From Perca fluviatilis (lineage: Eukaryota; Chordata; Actinopteri; Perciformes; Percidae): a DNA stretch of 64,000 bases. The notes beneath the pieces were generated by a model that was given only the letters and a program-made list of their open reading frames with translations, was not told the origin of the DNA and searched no databases. Both the position numbers and the translations under genes were made by a program. Every line of letters starts with the position of its first letter. The stretch's first letter is position 1. The stretch spans positions 18,334,005 through 18,398,004 of the forward strand of contig NC_053115.1 of the NCBI RefSeq assembly GCF_010015445.1, read 5' to 3'. Positions 49,750 to 59,221 of the stretch are shown piece by piece.

Positions 49750-50198
49750 TACACGACCGGTCAAAAGTTTGGGGTCACTTATTAATTTCCATTCCACTCC
49801 ATTACAGATAGAATACCAGCTGAGATCAGTTGCAATCTTTTTTTAATCAGGGCAGCAGTTTTCAGATCACATTATGTGCTTACATAACTGCAAAAGGGTT
49901 CTTGACTGTTGTAGAAAGGAGTGGCTGATCTTTAATACAATATCTACATTGCCCATTATCAGCAACCATTCATCCAATGTTCCAAAGGCACATTCTGTTT
50001 ACTAATCTGATATCATTTTAAAAGGATAACTGAGAAAACATTGGAGAACCCTTTTGCAGTTATGTAAGCACATAATGTGATCTGAAAACTGCTGCCCTGA
50101 TTAAAAAAAACAATGCAACTGGTCTCAGCTGGTATTCTGTCTGTATTGGAGTGGAATGGAAATTTCTAAGTGACCCCAAACTTTTTTGGTAGTGTACA
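49750..50198. mobile_element. Tc1/mariner-type MITE, copy B (full foldback)
   Basis: Same termini as copy A (gaccggtcaaaagtttgggg; ccccaaacttttttggtagt). The arms pair almost throughout: gcagttttcagatcacatta near the left, its complement near 50080, and gcaaaagggttct against agaacccttttgc. About 450 bp, longer than copy A. Non-coding. Its right end is only about 20 bp from the SINE. Confidence 0.82.
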
Positions 50199-50218
50199 TA
50201 AAATATCCATGTCATGTG

Positions 50219-50415
50219 TCAGGGTGACCTGTAGCTCACCTAGTAGAGTGTGCGCTCCATGTAGGCTGAGTCCTTGCCAGTGGCCAGGGTTCGAATGTGA
50301 CCTGTGGCCCTTTGTTGCATGTTGTCCCCCTTCTCTCCCCTTTCTGGTCTTTAAGCTATCCTATCAATTAAAGGTCATAAAAAGCCCAGAAATAATCTTT
50401 AAAACTTATATCATG
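50219..50415 (+). mobile_element. tRNA-derived SINE upstream of perm1
   Basis: The head is tRNA-like, with an A-box region gtagctcacctagtagagtg and a B-box ggttcgaatgt at 50288-50298. The body is tggccctttgttgcatgttg followed by a pyrimidine-rich stretch, and the tail is ctatcaattaaaggtcataa with aaaaagccc. This layout matches a SINE frequent in perch-like fishes. The extra T and C in its tail create AAGGTCA. Confidence 0.8.
50369..50377 (+). promoter_or_regulatory. Candidate ERR response element (TNAAGGTCA) in the SINE tail
   Basis: TAAAGGTCA matches the extended half-site bound by estrogen-related receptors. PERM1 is by definition an ERR/PGC-1 target in mammals. The site is 172 bp upstream of the MEF2/TATA-like element. 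A 9-bp match can occur by chance, so this is suggestive only. Confidence 0.35.
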
Positions 50416-50527
50416 TTAATAATGGAATTAATTATCGATCTCACCTCTAATAACTGTAAAAGGGCTTGTATTTTAGGGTACTGAAATGTCATACCTCTGG
50501 TAATAGAGGGACGGATGTTTGCAGCTA

Positions 50528-50558
50528 CATGTGACTGGACATACTACTCTATTTATAA
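50528..50558 (+). promoter_or_regulatory. Muscle-type promoter elements of perm1: E-box and MEF2/TATA-like site
   Basis: An E-box CATGTG at 50528-50533 is followed by CTATTTATAA at 50549-50558, an exact match to the MEF2 consensus YTAWWWWTAR that could also serve as a TATA box. A likely untranslated first exon lies downstream and ends at the donor cagcaacag-type site 50679/50680 (gtaggt). The transcription start would then be near 50580, which is inferred. Confidence 0.45.
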
Positions 50559-50617
50559 CCGCTGAGTGCAAGGCCCCAGTCTGACATAAGCAAGGACAGA
50601 CGGACATCAGAAGTGAA

Positions 50618-51787
50618 ATGTCCCTGCAGGGAGAAAGTACCGACATCTTCAAACTGGACGCTTCGTCCTTCTGCAACAGGTAGGTCTCTTTTTACAACAG
50701 AAACACATTAACATGAATGTACTGTAGCCAAAGGCTTAATGTCGTATCAATAATGTAATAGACGAGACCTTCAATGACTTTGACGTAGAGCAGTTGAAAC
50801 AATACTAAAAAAGAATTGTGTTGATGAAATACTAAATATAAGGAGGAATATTTGAGTTGGCTTTATTTTAAGTAAGATCATATTTAATTTTTTTGTTTAC
50901 GTATATCGCATTGCATCAATGACCCCTACCGAGTATGTTTGTTAAGCTGATACAGTATGTTGTGTCCTGACATTGGACAGCTGATTGTTTTCATATCAGG
51001 TCATATGACCAGAGTATTTTGGGCTCTGTTATAGAGCTTGTGACCACAGTACTCTGGTGTTGCTTTAAAACCTCTCAAGCTTTTTATAAGAGCTTTTTTT
51101 GCCTTTTGCACAGCAGTTTCCTAATGACAGCTGATTACAAGCAATGTTGAGCTCCAGACAAATGCACGCTCTATATTTAACTCAAATGTGTTGATGGAAC
51201 TACAACTATAACTTAGCGAGGATGCCAAGGATGTACTGCTACTTCTTGCATCAATTCAATTCAACAACTCTATTAATCCCACAAGTGGCAATTAGTTAAG
51301 AGCAGCTACAGACAACACACACCTACAGTACATACAGCACACAAGCCTACATATAGGCCTACACCATACAAAGTAGATACATAAACAAAAATAAAAATAT
51401 AGATTTCATCCATTTAAAAGTCGAATTGCAAAAGGGATAAAAGAATTAGAGTAGCGATTAGTTTTAAAAGCAGGTCAAATAAATCAACATCTTGATGGCA
51501 ACAGAGAAAATTCACTCTGAAGAACATGATCTTAAGCAGACAAAATGCTCGTTGCTTTACGCAAGATTTGTTGATTACAAAGATAATTTAAATCTCTTTG
51601 TTTCACACTAATAATTTAAGGGCAGGTTTTGACTATATTCTTCAGTCTGTTTCGGTCTTTAACTGTGACGCTTCGAAACCAGGAGATAGAAGAAAAAGTC
51701 ATTTTGCATGCAAAATACCTAAATCTGCAACCTTCTAACACTGATCTTCATGTTTCCTCTTTTTTCTTCAGATTGAAGAGCATGTGA
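50618..51787 (+). promoter_or_regulatory. Spliced uORF (25 codons) in the perm1 leader
   Basis: The ATG at 50618-50620 opens a frame that crosses the inferred intron 50680-51771 and ends at TGA 51785-51787, nine bases before the main ATG at 51797. The final codons are ATG-TGA (51782-51787), itself a minimal start-stop element. The peptide would begin MSLQGESTDIFK. It depends on the inferred leader exon being real. Confidence 0.4.
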
Positions 51788-51796
51788 GGTATCAAA

Positions 51797-54700
51797 ATGG
51801 ATGATTTAGATCACAGCATCCACATTGCAGAATATGACTGGACAAGCTTCTATGAGGAGTGTGAGGAGTGTTGTCTGCTGCAGCCTTCGCTCGCCTGCCA
51901 TGATAGCTCGAGCCTCACTGATTCAGAGGACTCTGAAAACTCAAGTTCAGTCTTCGGCACAAGCCAAGAGGAGCCACAGCAAAGCTCTGCTGCAAACCGT
52001 GATGACGCTGAAAGCAGCGCTGCAGGATGCTGCATGGAGGAAGAGAACTGCGCAGGTTGTGTAAAGTATATATCAGTGCAGATTATTCAGAGTGGTTCAG
52101 GAGCAGGACAAGATGATCTTACAACAAAAGCTGAACTATGCCTTAATCATCCTGAAGCAACCACCATCCCCATAGCAGGGCACAACACAGAGAAGACAAA
52201 TGACAACATCACAACCACACTGCAAACTGAGCAACTAAATGTTCAGTCATCAGATGGAGATGTGCAAATGGAGAGTGACATTCGTGAACTCAAATCCACG
52301 CAGGAATCTGACCCACTTTCTTGCGGCCGAACAGAGCTAAATGTGAATGAGCCGCACACTACAAGCAGAGCTGTGAGGGAGGATTTGAGTGGAGGAGCTA
52401 TAAGACCAGAAAAAGAGCGCTGGTTCGTGACTGTGAATGACGGTCCTACACGACAGCGAGTGTGTGCCGCCTCTGTGAAAAGAAAACGGAGACAAAAAAA
52501 AACTCCTAAGGACAATCACATCTGGAGGCCTGGGCAAGAGAAATCGCTTGAAAGCAGCCTAAAGTTTGAGATAATGAAAGCTACAAATGAATCTGAGGGA
52601 GTAACATACACAGAGCATGTCACACAAGCAAACCAAAACTTGGTACAAAAATCAGGAGGTTATCTGAGTGCTGAAGAAGATCCTGAGAACGTTCAGATGG
52701 GAGTCATTTCAGATTCATCGCAAATGTCTTCAACGTCTGGTGAAGAAGACAATTTGTCGGAAAAACTGGTGATGTCTCATGCCGCCAAAGACAATATCAC
52801 TGAGCCACCAATAGACAGAACATCGCAAAACGCAAGCACCTCAGCATCCACACCCCACAAAGACCTGTCACAGTTTGACAGTGTAGAGTCTGATGAGCTT
52901 GAGGACGAGGTCAAGTTCTACTCCACTCACAGTTTTGATTCTGAAAGCTATCTGTCAGCTGCTGAATCAGTGGAGGAACTTCGACATCTTCTCGTGGAAC
53001 ACCAACAATTGCAAAGCTCATCATCTCTGGCAGAAAACAGCCATCTATTCAATCTGACTGAGAATACCAAAGCAGACAATACGCAGGACAGAGAAGTGCA
53101 TCCTTGTGCTAGCACTCTCTCGTGCAATGTAATAGCTACCAACGCTAAAGGTCATGAAAGCGCTGATGTTCAGCCCACCCTGACATTTCCATCTGCTGGC
53201 CAAAGTGCTGCCAAAATGCCAGATGACAACTCCACATGTGATAACAACACACACAGCACGCTGCCCCCGAATACACCTGGACTCCAGAAACATGAAGTTA
53301 ATCTTACAGCATCTGATTGCTCTTCAGGAGATCAGCTTCTCCCCATTCCTGATTTAACTGTAACATTCTGCTCTGTGGCCAACAGCCCTGAAACATATGC
53401 CGAAGCCGCGGGCTACGCTCGCCCTGTGTACGCCATTTCTGCTTTTTGGGATGAAATGGAGAAATTGACGATACGTGACATTTTGCAGCTCAGGATGGGT
53501 ACAAGCACCCCTCCCAGGGAAACACAAGAAACAGTGACACCAAGCGTAGACGATCACAGCTCTTTGAGTGACCCTGCGGAGTATAATTTGTTTGATGGAG
53601 GTCTGATGGATACATCTGACACTGCTGACTCAGACTATTTCACACAGCCTGATGAATCCAAGCCGGATCGCTCAAGCTGTGAGTTTTCCACCTCCGATTT
53701 TGAAGAAGAGTACTGGCAGTTTCTTGGCGCCAGTAGGAACCCCAGTCCTGACCCTCAAAGCAAAAAACAACGAAGCACAAGCGACTCTCCTTTCTTAGCA
53801 CATGAGGAAGAGGACTCCACAGGCTCTGAAGGAAATGAGACACCCGTGCCTTTAGAGGACTTCGCAAGTAAATGTTTTGAGGATCAGGACTCAAATGCTT
53901 TCATTTCAAGCGAACTTGCATGGCCGAGACAGATAACAAAAAGCAAAAGCATGCACAACGTACAAGCTCTCAACACAGAGGATTTATCTTTGCAGTTGCT
54001 ACTTGGGAATGATGAGAGCAGGCTGTTGCTCAGCAGCTGTAGTCCATCTCTGGAGGAAAAGGTGGTTTTAAAAGCAAGCGACAGCGTTGGAACACTGATA
54101 CCTGCACCTTTTCTGGATGAACATTATCAAATATCCTTCCCTGAAGTGTTTGAATACTTACTCAGAGAGAATAAAACAAAGAGGGACTCGCGGTGTGTCA
54201 CCTTCTATGATCCAGAAGACATCTCAGTGGCTCCTGTGTTTGACTACACTCTTTGTACGTTCAGGGATGAAATGTCGTTCTTTTCCCTTCACGATTCCCA
54301 GCGCAGCGATGAGAGACCCATACCCATTTTCTCCTGTTCTCATCCCACTGTCAGAGAACTCACATTCCCACATCTGAACTATGTTTTCTTGAGTGCAGAC
54401 TGCGAGGAGGACGACGACGACATCTCTCCAATCAGAGTTGTGTCTCGCTCTTTCATCCAGGGCAGTGATTGTGGGGCAACGGCCCCACATGGATTTCATA
54501 GCTGGAAAAGTTTGATAAGGAAGATTCACTTTCCCGACAAAGGTAGCATCTGGTGCAGGAGATCTGGTGCCTGGGTGTTCCCAGTTGAGGCTGAGAAGAT
54601 CACCGTGAAGAGTGCGGATCCACCAATAACAGTGCTCACTGAGAGGAGAGTCACTTCAACGCCTTCTCAGTTGTTTAGAGAGCTAGCAGTGCAGCAGAGG

Positions 54701-55437
54701 GTTTTGGAAGCTATACAGACAACGAGTAAGTCTGAGCTCTCTCATACAGCGGGCTGATGTAAAAAAAAAAAAAAAAACACACACCCAATGCAAAACTACA
54801 ATTAAATGAAATCTACTGTGTTTGTGCATGTTTATGTGTGTGACAGGACGAGAGGGCCTCTTCTCCACGCTGAGGCAGTCAGATATGTGTTTGGTCTGCA
54901 TTGCTTTTGCCTCCTGGGTGTTAAAATCCTCTGATCCGGACACTGCTGATGCCTGGAAAGCAGGTATGAAACTTCTTGCATTGCTATTCTGCTGTTACAG
55001 TCATTAATCTATATCTATATATATATCTATATCATCTAAAATACAAACATGAAATTCCCTGAAAACAAATTCTCTCCATCAGCTTCTTCCTGAAAGGTGA
55101 CGTCACGTATTTCTGTGCACCAATCAGAGTTTAGCAACACTGTACTTCAAATCTGACAGTTGTTTTTTGAGCTGAGTTTTGCTGAGTGTTGAACACTTAA
55201 TAAATAATAACTATGAATATTAATTGTTAATGGGAAATACTTATGTGAAACCACGTTTCCAGGGGCTTTAAGTTTATTGAACATGAAAAGTAGCCTACTG
55301 TATAACTTGGTGAATTGACATCCACTTCTTCAAAGTAACCTTTATTGAAATCCTGTTCAGCTCTTCTAGCAAATGTGAGTGCGCTGTCGGCTATCCAGTA
55401 CCTGCGGCACTATGTGAAGAAGAAGAATCCTTCTTAA
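51797..55437 (+). CDS. perm1: PGC-1 and ERR-induced regulator in muscle 1 (PERM1)
   Basis: Muscle protein that in mammals is induced by PGC-1/ERR, supports mitochondrial and contractile gene expression, and is reported in nucleus, cytosol and at the mitochondrial outer membrane. Three coding exons give 1040 aa: 51797-54725, 54847-54963, 55361-55437. The 2.9-kb first exon is long, acidic and Ser/Thr-rich. Visible: a conserved N-terminus (MDDLDHSIHIAEYDW, EECEECCLLQPSLA), a basic cluster VKRKRRQKKTPK at about 227-238 (possible NLS), two LxxLL motifs (LRHLL at 395-399, LQLLL at 732-736), the block ITKSKSMHNVQALNTEDLSL, and a C-terminal domain with hydrophobic DMCLVCIAFASWVLKSSDP followed by AIQYLRHYVKKK, a candidate membrane anchor. 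An acceptor at 51771 and the first in-frame ATG define the start. Identification relies mainly on the N-terminus, the C-terminal block and the C1orf159 neighbour. Fishes may have perm1a and perm1b; which one this is cannot be told. Confidence 0.85.
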
Positions 55438-56365
55438 GATGATCCCTGATATGTGTACACACAAGAGAGAAGAGAAGAGTCATTTCCAAACTTTTTCACT
55501 CGGGTCCATCCACAAAATGCTTTGGGTTCCAAGTTACAATACAGCATGTAAAGGTAGACATTAGCAAACTGATGTTTTAAGTTCTTTTCAGCCTAAAGCT
55601 AGTTGGTAATTTTTAGTGAAAGGAAGTTAAAGTCTAGTGATATTCTACGTTTCTTAGGATTCCATGAAAATCAACAATGAATTGATCCTAATAACAAGTA
55701 TTGTCTGTGTAGACTAACTAAAGCCTGATAGCGTATTCCTCTCTGACAGAGACCTCCTTTGTTGTCCAAAAACATCTTACATTACAATTAATATTGACGC
55801 TGTAGAGTGACTATCAAATAAGGGGCTGAATATAGTTGCCAACAAATGCACTATTTCAAGATTTAAGCTCAAGATTCAAAGATGTATTGGTCACATATTC
55901 ATATTTTCAATGTGTGAAGTGAAATGTGGGGGTGGTATACTCTTTAGTCTAGAGGATGTGCTAAAAGGCTAATGTGCAATACAAATACAGAGTAAAAAAT
56001 AAGTATCGGACGCAGACTATATAATAAAAAAAGACATGCTCAGACAGACATTGTGGTTACGTTTGCTAAAAACTAGTGCCTAGTTGTTTGAGGAAATTAT
56101 TTAGCTTTTAATTTATTTATTCATTTTAATCAGTATATTTGAGATATATTTGATATTCTAATAGGAACAAATTGGCTTGGGGTTGAGAGCCACAGACAGG
56201 ATAAGGAAGTTGGAAAGTATTGAGGTTTTGGTCTTTTAATGGGATTTGTTGGGAACACACCGGGCGCTTATAGCAGCTATTTTTATTTCTGTGCCCCATA
56301 TGTTATCGAATCTGTCCGTTCACATCGGCCGCGTAGCTCCGTGTGCGAAATTCTTTTTTCGTAGG

Positions 56366-56559
56366 GTGGTAGGGGAAGACTCATCCGTGATTGGCTCGCC
56401 CTGACATTCTTACCGTAACCATAACCAATCCCACTCCTCTTGCCTAAACCTAACCCTCCTCTTGCCTAAACCTAACCAACCCAACCAGAGCAGGCAACGA
56501 GTACTAGCCATTCAGGGATGAGTTCCCTAATGAATATTCATGAGTCTTCCCCTACCATC
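56366..56559. mobile_element. Short MITE with 18-bp inverted ends
   Basis: The left end tggtaggggaagactcat and the right end atgagtcttcccctacca are exact inverted repeats about 190 bp apart. A tandem of cctcttgcctaaacctaacc-like units lies between them. Non-coding. Confidence 0.8.
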
Positions 56560-56817
56560 CAAAAAGAAAATGTGCGGCCCACGTGTTGCAGCGATAAGCT
56601 AGGTTTAGTTTCGGCGTCTTCTATATTTCTTGCGCTAGACGCGAGCCTATGTGTCAGGCCAGGCAGGTAATCACATACAGGAAGACCACAGTGCAGCCGG
56701 ATACTCTACAAAAATAAAACACATATCAAAATAAAACACCTAGGTTCATGGTGATTTTGGCTGTCTTGACACACCATCAGGCACACGGAGAGAGAGACCG
56801 ACGGACGGACAGAGAGT

Positions 56818-56818
<1 letters not shown>

Positions 56819-56859
<41 letters not shown>
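56819..56859. repeat. (AC)n microsatellite
   Basis: About 20 uninterrupted AC units in the perm1 3' flank. Confidence 0.92.
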
Positions 56860-56861
<2 letters not shown>

Positions 56862-57613
56862 TACCACAGTTTTCCCCACTCATCCTGTCTCTTTCTATCG
56901 GAGAGAGAGACTTTGATTGTTCAGTTCTGGTCAAACTGAGGTTGGTATGTGGACCATTATGTAAGTAGAGAAGCTCATACTTTTTGTTGCAAGAAAAGGT
57001 TCAGTACGTGACTGCATGAGCTGTGCATGATGGGTAAGCATTGTCTAAAACAGTGGCTTTGTTCAGCTTTAATACAAAGTCACATCTACTTGTTACCTTT
57101 CATCACAGGCTACACAAGTTGTGAGCAGCTCAGAAGGATTTTACACTTTTAGACCATTTAATTTTAATAATTCCATACAGGCAAGTAGAGGTAAAACTAT
57201 ACAGCCTTAAACTACACAGAGAAGAATGTAACTCTGTGTAGCAGTTTTAGTTTTTGCTTGTCTCCTACTCTGGTGATTAACTCACAATGCCTTAGATTAA
57301 TTCCAAACCCCCAGGATGAGAACCACGGATCTAAAATACTTTGTAGTGAAAAGGCCGGTATCTGCTAAGAGCTGTCACATCCTGTGTTGGAACAACATTT
57401 AAGCTTTAAAAATAATTGTTATACATTTGCCTACAATATACATAAGCCAAATGTAATTGACATATCCGTTCTCAGATGCTTGTATGAATTACACCTAAGT
57501 ATTCTGCTGTTGCCACTGTCACATTTTGTGTAAAGATCTACAAGCAACACTTCATATCTCTTGTCAAACAAGACTGGGTACATATGATTTTACATATATG
57601 ACAGATTTTGTGC

Positions 57614-57637
57614 AATAAAGTGATTTAATGCAATAAA
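57614..57637 (+). terminator. Paired poly(A) signals, candidate perm1 3' end
   Basis: AATAAA at 57614-57619 and again at 57632-57637. They are the best candidates for the perm1 transcript end, 580 bp before the opposing rere signal at 58216-58221. Confidence 0.35.
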
Positions 57638-57736
57638 ACCATGAATACATGACGCTCTTCTCTGTCCAAGTTGATGTGTGCGAGAAAAAACAGCGCTAAC
57701 AGGAACTATACGGTTATTTTCACAGCGTAAACCCAC

Positions 57737-58150
57737 TGTTGCCAGTTTATTAGGTACACCTAGGCTAACACTAATGCAGTCTAATACATTACATTATGCA
57801 GAGAGGGTTACCTAGCCTGACGTCGTCATACTCAGATTCCCTACCTCAAATGTTGTGGGCGGGGCTAAGTTCGGCTGGCATCCGGGCTAAGGTTTACCTG
57901 GTATTTAGCCCTTATTGATATTAATGGGCTGGACAAAATAAAAGAAACACCTGTCAGTAGAATGGAATTTCTTTCAACAGAACCAGAAACTACATCCTCC
58001 AAAATGACCATACAGGTGAATCAAAACACCTCTCTACAGTATAACAGTTTCAACAAAAACAGATCATTATAACCTTCATGAAGGTAGAATTTACTGGAGG
58101 ACTGTTGTTTTAGACGACATTAGTTTCAGCTCGGTATGCCTAATAAATTG
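57737..58150. mobile_element. Interspersed fish DNA element with 'tttattaggtacacct' ends
   Basis: The left end ccagtttattaggtacacct and the right end gtatgcctaataaattg are imperfect inverted termini. The internal parts aaactacatcctccaaaatg and gaaggtagaatttactggag recur in fish genomes. A piece between about 57810 and 57955 looks foreign to the repeat. It lies between perm1 and rere. Confidence 0.55.
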
Positions 58151-58215
58151 TGTATACCACAGGCTGTTGGTACAGAGGAACTCCCAAGTGCAAAGAGAAT
58201 GTCATTGCAGAATTA

Positions 58216-58221
58216 TTTATT
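58216..58221 (-). terminator. Candidate poly(A) signal of rere
   Basis: TTTATT on the + strand is AATAAA on the minus strand, 1.0 kb beyond the rere stop at 59222-59224. The interval 58222-59221 holds no other gene and is read as the rere 3' UTR. Confidence 0.5.
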
Positions 58222-59221
58222 GAAATAAATATGCAATGGATACACTTTCATATTATGTCACATAAATATTGAATTTAGAGGCAGTTCTTTTAAAAATTCC
58301 ATCAAAATGCTTAAGATTTAGTTTCTCTCCAATTCAGTTAATCTCATCAAAACAATGTGAATACATCATTCTAATAAAACCTTCTGTCTGTAGCGACAGA
58401 TCATGGTCCAATTAACAACGATCTCTCCTTATAATACTATATACTGTTTTAGCTTATGATTTACTGCTATCGTGCTGAATCGAGGGTCAAGTGTCCACAT
58501 CTACTGCTATATCAATAGTACTTATTCTTATAGAACATTGTAAACATGTAATATTTACAATCTCAAAAATGAGCGAATAAAAGCTTCGGTTATACTGTGA
58601 AAAGATATCTTGATATATAAAACTTTAGGATTTAGACAAATATTTAGCAGATTTAAGAGTGAACAGAACCTCTAATATGCTTTCAAAGTCTAAACACCAC
58701 AATGCAACTTTCTATTCTAGTTTTGTGAAAAAAGGAAGGCTATGTCATGCTAGGTCGTTACAATCATTCAAACACAGATTTAAATGTCATTCTGTACAAG
58801 GAAATCATTTAGAAATCATAGATATTTAAACTTAACACCAAAGTCAGTCTGTTGTCATATCCTTTATAAGAGCTATATTTTAGCTAATTCTTATCACTGC
58901 ATATGAAACAGTTTTACAGTGATTGTTGTTAGAGAAAATCTGTCACTTTAAATCACACATGAATGAGTGAGATTGTTCATTATGTTGCTAATAAAACCAG
59001 TATAAAGTCTAAAGTGATGTGGAAATCTCAGACAGACTTTGACAGTCCCATTAAGTGCTAACAAGGAATGCACATAAAGATCCACAAAGATTTTTCTAAA
59101 ATATATATATATAAAAAAAAAAAAAAAAAATGGACCGACAAATATTTTCTTACAGTCTTTAAAGTACACAGTATTCTATTGGGTATGAGTATAGGATTTC
59201 AGGGCATGCACCACCTGGCAC

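Larger units (their letters stand above)
55438..57613. other. perm1 3' flank, presumed long 3' UTR with repeats
   Basis: No coding exon. It contains an interspersed-repeat fragment around 55860-55990, a MITE at 56366-56559 and an (AC)n run at 56819-56859. The first pair of AATAAA signals in sensible context is at 57614 and 57632, so the 3' UTR may be about 2.2 kb or end earlier at a non-canonical signal. Confidence 0.35.

Noticed and set aside
50219..50300. Functional tRNA gene
   Set aside because: The A- and B-box-like segments belong to a SINE. The second half does not fold as an acceptor/T arm and runs into the SINE body and tail.
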